A DNA stretch of 9,267 nucleotides from CAWHOW01 sp050013795 (lineage in GTDB: Bacteria > Bacteroidota > Bacteroidia > Bacteroidales > CG2-30-32-10), in the NCBI GenBank assembly GCA_050013795.1, contig JBEKEO010000116.1, positions 1 to 9,267 of the forward strand. Direction: 5' to 3'. The notes under the pieces are model-generated. The model saw nothing but the letters and a program-made list of their open reading frames with translations, was not told where the DNA came from and ran no database searches. Positions 1 to 5,863 of this stretch are shown here, in pieces. The position numbers and the translations under genes are program-made. The first letter of the stretch is position 1; the number at the start of each line of letters is the position of its first letter.

Positions 1-1004
1 GCTTTGGCTTTTATTTCATTTACGGTATTCTTTATTTCTTCAATATTATCCTCGCTGATATCGAACAGGTAAATGATGATGGAAGCCCTGGCTACCTTTT
101 CCCAGGTACGTTCAATGCCAATATGCTCTATCTTGTCCTTGGCTTGGCGGAGTCCTGCCGTATCAATAAAACGAAAACAAACACCGTTAATAACCATCGT
201 ATCTTCAATGGTATCTCTTGTAGTGCCGGGTATTTCGGAAACGATGGCCCTGTCTTCGTTCAAGAGTATATTTAGAAGAGTGGATTTCCCTACATTCGGC
301 TTACCTATAATAGCAACAGGTATACCGCTTTTCAGAACATTGCCTAAAGAATAGGATTCGAGCAATGCAGAAACTTCCGAACTGATTTTATTGAGCAGTT
401 CAGCCAGCTTTTCCCTGTTTGCAAATTCAACATCTTCCTCGCTGAAATCAAGTTCCAGTTCAAGCATGGCTGTGAATTCGATCAACTGATGCCGCAGCAG
501 TTTTATTTGTTCCGAAAATCCGCCTTTCATCTGGTTAATGGCAAGTTTATGAGCAGCATTGGAATCGGAAGAGATAAGATCGGCAACAGCTTCTGCCTGC
601 GCCAGGTCAAGCTTTCCGTTTAAAAATGCACGCAGTGTGAATTCACCTGCTTTAGCCGAACGTGCGCCATTCCTTATGAGCAGTTGAAGAAGTTGTTCCT
701 GAATATAAACTGAACCATGGCAGGAAATCTCAACTATATCTTCCCCAGTATAAGAATGAGGGTTCTTAAAAACACTGACTATAACTTCATCTAAAAGCGC
801 CTTGTCTTCACTGATGATTTTACCGAAATGTGAAGTATGAGAAGAAACATTTTTCAGATCTGTATTCTTATTATTAGGAATAAAAACCTTATTGCAGATA
901 GTAATTGCCTCGTTTCCTGATAAGCGGATAACAGAAATAGCACCTGATCCGAAAGGAGTGCTCATGGCGCAAATGGTATCGTTTTGAGGTGAATTTACTG
1001 ACAT
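1..1004 (-). CDS. mnmE: tRNA uridine-5-carboxymethylaminomethyl(34) synthesis GTPase MnmE (3' end cut by window edge)
   Basis: MnmE works with MnmG (GidA) to install the (carboxymethyl)aminomethyl group at C5 of wobble uridine 34 in a set of tRNAs, using a folate-derived carbon and GTP hydrolysis. I translated the minus strand from the ATG at 1004 and found about 334 codons without a stop; the family is usually about 450-460 residues, so the last quarter lies outside the window. The N-terminal folate-binding domain begins with DTICAMSTPFGSGAISVIRL and contains CHGSVYIQEQ and GEFTLRAFLNGKLDLAQAEA. The GTPase domain inserted in the helical domain shows G1 GKPNVGKS (residues 234-241), G2 GTTRDT and G3 DTAGLR. 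The G4 motif and the C-terminal CxGK motif are beyond the edge. It is transcribed divergently from sucD, probably from the candidate promoter at 1035-1066. No frameshift was seen. Identity is very secure. Confidence 0.97.
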   Translation of the reverse strand, partial: MSVNSPQNDTICAMSTPFGSGAISVIRLSGNEAITICNKVFIPNNKNTDLKNVSSHTSHFGKIISEDKALLDEVIVSVFKNPHSYTGEDIVEISCHGSVYIQEQLLQLLIRNGARSAKAGEFTLRAFLNGKLDLAQAEAVADLISSDSNAAHKLAINQMKGGFSEQIKLLRHQLIEFTAMLELELDFSEEDVEFANREKLAELLNKISSEVSALLESYSLGNVLKSGIPVAIIGKPNVGKSTLLNILLNEDRAIVSEIPGTTRDTIEDTMVINGVCFRFIDTAGLRQAKDKIEHIGIERTWEKVARASIIIYLFDISEDNIEEIKNTVNEIKAK

Positions 1005-1034
1005 GAAAAGATCAAGCTTTGGTTTATTTTTCAA

Positions 1035-1066
1035 CAAATTTAAACAAAATGCTTGGCAGTATCCAA
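1035..1066 (-). promoter_or_regulatory. Candidate Bacteroidota-type promoter for mnmE
   Basis: On the minus strand, TAAATTTG (plus-strand CAAATTTA, 1035-1042) matches the Bacteroidota -7 consensus TAnnTTTG. A TTG (plus-strand CAA, 1064-1066) lies 21 bases upstream as a -33 element. Transcription would begin around 1030, giving a leader of about 25 bases before the mnmE start. The match is by eye only, and such AT-rich motifs can occur by chance, but position and spacing both fit. Confidence 0.5.
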
Positions 1067-1083
1067 TTCAACAACTATTTTTG
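1053..1083 (+). promoter_or_regulatory. Candidate Bacteroidota-type promoter for sucD
   Basis: TATTTTTG at 1076-1083 is a perfect TAnnTTTG -7 element, and TTG at 1053-1055 lies 20 bases upstream as the -33 element. This would start transcription near 1088-1090, leaving a leader of about 45 bases that is A-rich just before the sucD ATG at 1133. Its -33 region (1053-1055) falls inside the spacer of the oppositely directed mnmE promoter candidate, so the two would compete for polymerase. Assigned from motif and spacing only. Confidence 0.55.
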
Positions 1084-1132
1084 TGAGTAATTAAAATAAG
1101 GTAACAGAAACAAACTTAAAATAAATAAACAA

Positions 1133-2002
1133 ATGAGCGTATTGGTCAATAAGGATTCAAAGGTCATAGTGCAGGGCTTTACCGGAACTGAAGCTACTTT
1201 TCATGCCACACAAATGATAGAATATGGCACCAATGTAGTTGGCGGTGTTACTCCCGGAAAAGGAGGACAAGTGCATATTGGCAAACCGGTTTTCAATACA
1301 GTTGCCGAAGCCATAGCAAAAACAGGCGCTAACGTATCGGTGATTTTTGTTCCACCCGCCTTTGCTGCTGATGCCATAATGGAAGCTGCTGAAGCGGGCA
1401 TTAAAGTTATTGTTTGCATAACCGAAGGTATTCCTACCAAAGATATGGTTGCGGTAAAAGAATATATTAGCACAAGAGACTGCAGGCTGATTGGTCCTAA
1501 CTGCCCCGGTATTATTACTCCCGGTGAGACTAAGATTGGTATTATGCCTGGATTTATACATAAACCGGGGACGATTGGTTTGATATCCCGCTCTGGAACG
1601 TTGGCTTATGAAGCAGTTGATCAGATTACCAAAGCTGGTTTGGGACAATCAACAGGAATTGGAATAGGTGGTGATCCTATTCCCGGTACTACTATGTTAG
1701 ATGCTGTAAAACTATTCATGGCCGACCCTAAAACAGAAGGTATTGTGATGATAGGAGAGATAGGCGGTTCAATGGAAGCCGATGCTGCACGCTGGATAAA
1801 GGCAAACGGAAAGAAACCTGTGGTAAGTTTTATTGCAGGCGCTACTGCTCCTAAAGGGCGTACCATGGGTCATGCAGGCGCTATTATTGGAGGGAAAGAT
1901 GATACGGCAGAAGCAAAGAAGAAAATATTGCGTGAATGCGGTGTTCACGTTGTTGATTCGCCTGCTGATATAGGGAAGAAGATGAAAGAAGTAATGGTGT
2001 AA
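1133..2002 (+). CDS. sucD: Succinyl-CoA ligase (ADP/GDP-forming) alpha subunit
   Basis: This is the alpha subunit of succinyl-CoA synthetase, which interconverts succinyl-CoA and succinate with substrate-level nucleotide phosphorylation in the cytoplasmic TCA cycle. The 289-residue length is the family norm. The N-terminal CoA-binding Rossmann domain is visible (KVIVQGFTGTEATFHATQM, then GTNVVGGVTPGKGG), followed by the ligase domain with GPNCPGIITPGE and LISRSGTLAYE. The phosphorylated active-site histidine is His247 in TMGHAGAIIGG, corresponding to the E. coli active-site His. The start is chosen from the ATG that begins the typical MSVLVNKDSKVIVQGFTG sequence, preceded by an A-rich leader. 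No sucC beta-subunit gene lies on either side: upstream is divergent mnmE and downstream is gmhA after 135 bases. The partner must be encoded elsewhere. Identity is very secure. Confidence 0.97.
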   Translation: MSVLVNKDSKVIVQGFTGTEATFHATQMIEYGTNVVGGVTPGKGGQVHIGKPVFNTVAEAIAKTGANVSVIFVPPAFAADAIMEAAEAGIKVIVCITEGIPTKDMVAVKEYISTRDCRLIGPNCPGIITPGETKIGIMPGFIHKPGTIGLISRSGTLAYEAVDQITKAGLGQSTGIGIGGDPIPGTTMLDAVKLFMADPKTEGIVMIGEIGGSMEADAARWIKANGKKPVVSFIAGATAPKGRTMGHAGAIIGGKDDTAEAKKKILRECGVHVVDSPADIGKKMKEVMV

Positions 2003-2049
2003 TAGTTAATGTTATACTATTTGGATTTATAATATTGTTTTTCCTTTTA

Positions 2050-2101
2050 CCCTATCCCTTACTCCCTTCCCCTACCAGTAGGGGAAGGGACGGGGTTAGG
2101 G
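2050..2101. repeat. GC-rich imperfect palindrome, likely dispersed intergenic repeat
   Basis: An 11-base perfect inverted repeat, CCCTTCCCCTA (2064-2074) and TAGGGGAAGGG (2079-2089), encloses a four-base CCAG loop. Flanking arms CCCTATCCC (2050-2058) and GGGGTTAGGG (2092-2101) pair again with one mismatch, so the whole 52 bases can fold into one long stem with an internal bulge. Its composition is unlike the AT-rich surroundings. No T-run follows on either strand, so it is not a classical intrinsic terminator. Compact CCCTA/TAGGG-type palindromes of this kind are common as multicopy intergenic repeats in Bacteroidota genomes. It may also slow polymerase or stabilise the sucD transcript 3' end, but that is inference. 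Confidence 0.65.
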
Positions 2102-2137
2102 TTTGGAAATAAAAGAATTATTTAAAATAACCTGCAC

Positions 2138-2710
2138 ATGGATATAAGGCAAACTATAGAAAATTCAGTTGCTATTAAGAAAAATATCTTAAACGATAAA
2201 TCGTTGATTGATACGATCGAAAAAGCGGCTGAAGAAATAATCAAGGCATATAAGAACGGATGCAAAGTATTGTTCTGCGGCAATGGAGGAAGCGCTGCCG
2301 ATGCACAACATCTTGCCGCTGAATTATCAGGAAGGTATTATTATGACCGCGATCCTTTACCTGCAGAAGCTTTGCATGTGAACACATCTTACCTTACTGC
2401 TGTTGCCAATGATTATGGCTATGATGAGGTATACTCACGACTGGTAAAAGGAATAGGGAAGAAAGGAGATATACTTATCGGCCTTTCTACTTCCGGTAAT
2501 TCCAAGAATGTTATTAAAGCATTTGAGACGGCAACAAAATTAGGAATGATCACTATGGGCCTTACCGGAGCAAACGGTGGTAAAATGAAAAATGTAAGCT
2601 GTTATTTTATTAATGTACCGTCGGAAGATACGCCAAGGATACAGGAAGCGCATATCATGATAGGGCATATCATTTGCGAAATAGTAGAATCCAAGCTTTT
2701 CCCGAAATGA
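2138..2710 (+). CDS. gmhA: D-sedoheptulose 7-phosphate isomerase
   Basis: GmhA converts sedoheptulose 7-phosphate to D-glycero-D-manno-heptose 7-phosphate, the first step of nucleotide-heptose synthesis for surface glycans. The 190-residue protein is a single SIS domain, close to the 192 residues of E. coli GmhA. The signature CGNGGSAADAQH spans residues 47-58, and GLSTSGNSKNV is the second phosphosugar-binding loop. The zinc ligands known from E. coli (His61, Glu65, Gln172, His180) map with a constant offset of three to His58, Glu62, Gln169 and His177, all present. The stop overlaps the next gene's start in an ATGA junction (2707-2710), which implies translational coupling with the guanylyltransferase. 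I see no good promoter match in the 135 bases upstream, so it may share the sucD transcript or use an unrecognised promoter. Confidence 0.95.
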   Translation: MDIRQTIENSVAIKKNILNDKSLIDTIEKAAEEIIKAYKNGCKVLFCGNGGSAADAQHLAAELSGRYYYDRDPLPAEALHVNTSYLTAVANDYGYDEVYSRLVKGIGKKGDILIGLSTSGNSKNVIKAFETATKLGMITMGLTGANGGKMKNVSCYFINVPSEDTPRIQEAHIMIGHIICEIVESKLFPK

Positions 2711-3402
2711 TAAAGGAAGCCATTCTTCTTGCCGGCGGATTAGGAACAAGGCTGCAAAAAGCAGTTCCTGATCTTCCCAAGCCTATGGCTCCTGTTAACG
2801 GCAGACCATTTATTGAATACGTGCTGGATTACCTGATTCAGCATGAGGTAACAAGATTCATTTTATCAGTGGGATATAAGCATGAAGCTTTTGCAAAACA
2901 TTTTGCCAATGATTATAAAGGTTGTTCTGTTTTATTTTCTGTGGAAAAAGAACCTCTGGGAACAGGCGGCGGAATTAAAAAAGCTCTTGTTTTAGCTGAA
3001 GCTGCTGAGGTACTCGTTCTCAATGCCGATACTCTTTTCAGATTTGATCTGGATGGGTTTTATCTTTCGCATAAAAGAACCAATGCCGATATTACCATTG
3101 CCTTACGACAAATGAAAGATATAAAAAGGTATGGCAGTGTTGAAATTGATGAGGATATGAGAGTAACGGGCTTTACAGAGAAAAGCGGTATTTCAAAGCC
3201 GGGATATATTAATGGAGGAATATACCTGTTAAAAAAAGATATCTTTAATGAATTGAAGCTTCCTGAGAAATTTTCAATTGAGAAGGATTTTATGGAAGTA
3301 TATTATAATAAATTAAAAATGGGAGGATTCCCGTCAAGAGGTTATTTCCTTGATATCGGGATCCCGGAAGATTATGAAAAAGCGCAGCATGATCTTAAAT
3401 AA
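2707..3402 (+). CDS. hddC: Sugar-1-phosphate nucleotidyltransferase, probably D-glycero-alpha-D-manno-heptose 1-phosphate guanylyltransferase
   Basis: This 231-residue protein is a nucleotidyltransferase of the GT-A/NTP_transferase fold. It opens with AILLAGGLGTRL (residues 5-16, nucleotide-binding loop) and PKPMAPVNGRPF (24-35). EKEPLGTGGGI lies at 80-90 and the metal-binding aspartate is in NADT (106-109). YINGGIYLL and FLDIGIPEDYEKA near the C-terminus are typical. The sequence type also occurs in mannose-1-phosphate guanylyltransferases; the heptose substrate is inferred from being sandwiched between gmhA and gmhB. An in-frame ATG exists at 2674, but the start at 2707 is preferred because it gives the ATGA overlap with gmhA and because the protein then begins directly with the first beta strand. 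It overlaps gmhB at its 3' end. Product GDP-heptose would feed S-layer, capsule or LPS-like glycan assembly. Confidence 0.87.
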   Translation: MIKEAILLAGGLGTRLQKAVPDLPKPMAPVNGRPFIEYVLDYLIQHEVTRFILSVGYKHEAFAKHFANDYKGCSVLFSVEKEPLGTGGGIKKALVLAEAAEVLVLNADTLFRFDLDGFYLSHKRTNADITIALRQMKDIKRYGSVEIDEDMRVTGFTEKSGISKPGYINGGIYLLKKDIFNELKLPEKFSIEKDFMEVYYNKLKMGGFPSRGYFLDIGIPEDYEKAQHDLK

Positions 3403-3949
3403 TATTGATTCGTCCTGGACACTTTTCCTTGACAGGGATGGCGTGATCAATAGAAAGATCGAGAATGATTATGTGCTGGATTGGACTCAGTTCGAGTTTT
3501 TGCCGGGAGTTTTGGAAGCAATGAAAACTTTTTCGCAGATATTTGGTAAAATTATTGTTGTGACAAATCAACAGGGAATAGGAAAAGGTTTAATGACTGA
3601 GATGAAACTGAAAAGCATACACTCAAATATGATTGCTGAGATTAAAAAGCATGGAGGCAGAATAGATGCCATATATTATGCAACGCATGTTAAAGAAAGC
3701 AATCATGTAGACAGGAAACCGAATGTTGGAATGGCATTGAGGGCGAAGAAAGATTTCCCCGAAATAGATTTTAAGAAATCAATAATGGCAGGTGATTCGC
3801 AAAGCGATATGGAATTCGGGCATAAACTGGGAATGGTGAAAGCATTCATTAATGCTGATTCTACATTTGCTAAAACACATCCTGTACTGGTCGATATTAC
3901 TGCAAATGATCTGTTAAAGTTTTCAAAAATGTTAAATAAACCAATGTAA
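3389..3949 (+). CDS. gmhB: D-glycero-D-manno-heptose 1,7-bisphosphate 7-phosphatase (HAD family)
   Basis: GmhB removes the 7-phosphate from heptose 1,7-bisphosphate. All four HAD motifs are present: motif I DRDGVIN with nucleophile Asp15 and acid/base Asp17, motif II TNQQG (59-63), motif III Lys110 in RKPNVGM, and motif IV GDSQSD with Asp136. The zinc-binding loop before motif III is altered: E. coli GmhB has a Cys-x-His and Cys-x-Cys quartet, whereas this protein has Ala98, His100, His106 and Asp108, so the usual site is probably absent or changed. The start is uncertain: ATG at 3389 (186 residues, 14-base overlap with hddC) is given, while the in-frame ATG at 3374 would add five residues. 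The next gene begins two bases after the stop. Family membership is firm; the exact substrate is inferred from the neighbours. Confidence 0.9.
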   Translation: MILNNIDSSWTLFLDRDGVINRKIENDYVLDWTQFEFLPGVLEAMKTFSQIFGKIIVVTNQQGIGKGLMTEMKLKSIHSNMIAEIKKHGGRIDAIYYATHVKESNHVDRKPNVGMALRAKKDFPEIDFKKSIMAGDSQSDMEFGHKLGMVKAFINADSTFAKTHPVLVDITANDLLKFSKMLNKPM

Positions 3950-3951
3950 TA

Positions 3952-4686
3952 ATGAAAAAGCTTATTATTTATTTCATCACAGCATTATTATCGTTTTCTG
4001 TTTATGGTCAGACTGTAACGAAGGACACTACAAACAAGATAGATGCCAAAGGCAACAAGCAGGGTTACTGGAAAAAGTATGTACATGATACTTTGAAATA
4101 CGTAGGCACTTTTAAAGATAATATCCCTGTCGGACAGTTTAAATATTATTATGGCGATGGTAAGCTGAAAACCACTATGATATATTCAAATAACGGTAAG
4201 TTTTGCACGGTTACAATGTTTTATCCAAGCGGAAAGAAAGAAGCTGACGGGTTTTACACTGATATGAAAAAGGACAGTGTTTGGAAATATTACAGTGAAA
4301 ACGATACTATAATATCGGAAGAACATTATAAAGCCACAAAGAAAAATGGAGTATGGAAATTCTTCTATTCAAATGGAGTCATAAACGAAGAAGTAACATG
4401 GGTTAATGATATTCGCAATGGCCCGTGGAAAATGTATTTCAGCGATGGCAAGTTAAAACTGGATGGTAAAATTATTAATGGGCTTTGGCAGGGACTTTTT
4501 AAATATTACTTCTTAAATGGGACTGTTTATTATACCGGGTTTTATAAAGATAATGAAAAGGATGGTATTTGGATAGAGTATAGCGAGGATAGCCATGTGG
4601 TTAAAAAGGAAACTTATAAAAATGGTGCACTTCTGAAAACAGAAGATTTGCAGCCTAAAAAGGATAATACTCAACCGCAAAAATAA
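3952..4686 (+). CDS. Secreted MORN/YwqK-like repeat protein of unknown role
   Basis: The 244-residue product starts with a signal peptide (MKKLIIYFITALLSFSVYG, cleavage probably before Gln20), so it should be exported across the inner membrane. The rest is about seven imperfect repeats of roughly 23 residues following the pattern G-x-W-x-x-Y-x-x-x-G-x-(K/L)-x-x-x-x-x-Y; examples are GYWKKYV, GVWKFFYSNG, GPWKMYFSDG and GIWIEYSED. This is the repeat pattern of the MORN_2/YwqK proteins, which are abundant in Bacteroidota and mostly uncharacterised; some relatives are annotated as antitoxin components of toxin-antitoxin pairs, but no toxin candidate is seen here. The tail is charged and low in complexity (Lys, Gln, Asp). 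It lies two bases after gmhB and six bases before mnmA in the same frame, so it is probably co-transcribed with both. I cannot assign a function. Confidence 0.8.
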   Translation: MKKLIIYFITALLSFSVYGQTVTKDTTNKIDAKGNKQGYWKKYVHDTLKYVGTFKDNIPVGQFKYYYGDGKLKTTMIYSNNGKFCTVTMFYPSGKKEADGFYTDMKKDSVWKYYSENDTIISEEHYKATKKNGVWKFFYSNGVINEEVTWVNDIRNGPWKMYFSDGKLKLDGKIINGLWQGLFKYYFLNGTVYYTGFYKDNEKDGIWIEYSEDSHVVKKETYKNGALLKTEDLQPKKDNTQPQK

Positions 4687-4692
4687 TTATCC

Positions 4693-5781
4693 GTGTCAAC
4701 AAAGGGCAGGGTGCTAATAGCCATGAGTGGTGGAATCGACAGTTCCATTGCTGCCATTATGCTTCATGAACAGGGCTATGAGGTTATTGGTTTCACGCTT
4801 AAAACATGGGATTATTCTTCTTCCGGCGGAAAGCATAAGGAAACCGGTTGTTGCAGCCTTGATTCTATTAACGATGCCCTGCAAGTAGCCGTGAAGATAG
4901 GCGTTAATCATTATGTGCTTGATGTAAGGGCTGAATTCAACGAGCTTATTGTTGATGATTTTATAAAGGAATATCTTTCGGGAAGAACTCCTAATCCTTG
5001 TGTGCTCTGCAATACATATATCAAATGGGGTTTGCTTTTAAAGAAAGCAAAGGCTCTAGATTGTGAGTTTATTGCAACGGGTCATTATGCAAGGGTTCGT
5101 AAGGAAGGGGAGAGGTTTATTCTTTCTAAGGGAGTTGACGAAATTAAAGACCAATCATATGTTTTGTGGGGGCTTAAACAGGAATATCTTGCCACGACGA
5201 TTTTCCCTTTAGGCGATTTGAATAAAAATGATATAAGGAAGATGGCCAAAGATATGGGCTTTAAGAATCTTGTTGAGAAAAAGGAAAGTTATGAGATATG
5301 TTTTATTCCTGATGATGATTACCGTGGATTCTTAAATCATAAGGTCGAAGGGCTTTCGGGCAAGTATGATGGTGGCAATTTTGTAACTAGCGAAGGCAAA
5401 ATATTGGGCAAACATAAAGGTTATCCGTTTTATACTATTGGTCAGCGAAAGGGATTGAACATTGCAACTGGCTCTCCTTTATACGTTGTTAATATTATTC
5501 CCGAAACCAATACCATAGTGCTTGGCAGCAGGGATGAACTGAAAAGCAGCAGCATGAAAGTTGATAAATATAACCTTATTAAATATGCTGCTTTGCCCCA
5601 TAACTTTGAAGCACTCACCAAAATTAGGTATAAGGATAAGGGAACTATGAGCAAACTTAATATGGATGGCGATAAGATAATTGTTGAATTTGATAGTGCG
5701 GTTAATGCATTGGCACCGGGACAATCGGCAGTTTTTTATGAAGGTGAAGATGTGATAGGTGGAGGATTTATTTTAAAATGA
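4693..5781 (+). CDS. mnmA: tRNA-specific 2-thiouridylase MnmA
   Basis: MnmA thiolates C2 of wobble uridine 34 in tRNA-Lys, -Glu and -Gln, using ATP to activate the base and sulfur relayed from a cysteine desulfurase. The 362-residue protein has the N-terminal PP-loop SGGIDSS for ATP binding, the tRNA-interacting ATGHYARV segment, YTIGQRKGLN and the C-terminal beta-barrel. The catalytic pair is Cys106 (NPCVLCN) and Cys203 (SYEICFI), matching E. coli Cys102 and Cys199. An extra Cys103 makes a CxxC motif where E. coli has DxxC, and Cys53-Cys54 form a vicinal pair. The start is a GTG: the previous gene's stop lies in the same frame three codons upstream, and the next ATG (4723) would cut into the PP-loop. 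It is the last gene of the compact cluster beginning at gmhA. Confidence 0.96.
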   Translation: MSTKGRVLIAMSGGIDSSIAAIMLHEQGYEVIGFTLKTWDYSSSGGKHKETGCCSLDSINDALQVAVKIGVNHYVLDVRAEFNELIVDDFIKEYLSGRTPNPCVLCNTYIKWGLLLKKAKALDCEFIATGHYARVRKEGERFILSKGVDEIKDQSYVLWGLKQEYLATTIFPLGDLNKNDIRKMAKDMGFKNLVEKKESYEICFIPDDDYRGFLNHKVEGLSGKYDGGNFVTSEGKILGKHKGYPFYTIGQRKGLNIATGSPLYVVNIIPETNTIVLGSRDELKSSSMKVDKYNLIKYAALPHNFEALTKIRYKDKGTMSKLNMDGDKIIVEFDSAVNALAPGQSAVFYEGEDVIGGGFILK

Positions 5782-5863
5782 TTGAAGCGAGCAAGGATTG
5801 ATGTTTTCTATTACGATTTATGAACAAATAAATTATAAACCAATAACAATAAAATAAAAACAT

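Noticed and set aside
73..354. 93-codon plus-strand open frame
   Set aside because: It is antisense to the GTPase domain of mnmE, which is unambiguous on the minus strand; it shows no family features.
2012..2045. Promoter for gmhA in the stretch with TACTATTTG and TAATATTG
   Set aside because: The first has one base too many between TA and TTTG, the second lacks TTTG, and neither has a clear TTG about 20 bases upstream.
2674..2706. Earlier in-frame ATG for the hddC-like gene
   Set aside because: It would add 11 residues that are read from gmhA in another frame; the ATG at 2707 gives the standard ATGA overlap and a protein that begins at its first beta strand.
3350..3388. TTG start at 3350 or ATG at 3374 for gmhB
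   Set aside because: The TTG start would overlap hddC by over 50 bases and adds non-conserved residues; ATG 3374 remains possible but ATG 3389 lies closer to the conserved core.
3952..4686. Toxin-antitoxin system based on the YwqK-like gene
   Set aside because: No toxin partner is adjacent: neighbours are gmhB and mnmA. The signal peptide also argues against a cytoplasmic antitoxin.
5815..5832. ATTTAT/ATAAAT inversion in the spacer after mnmA
   Set aside because: Six A/T-only pairs in an AT-rich spacer are expected by chance and no T-run follows.
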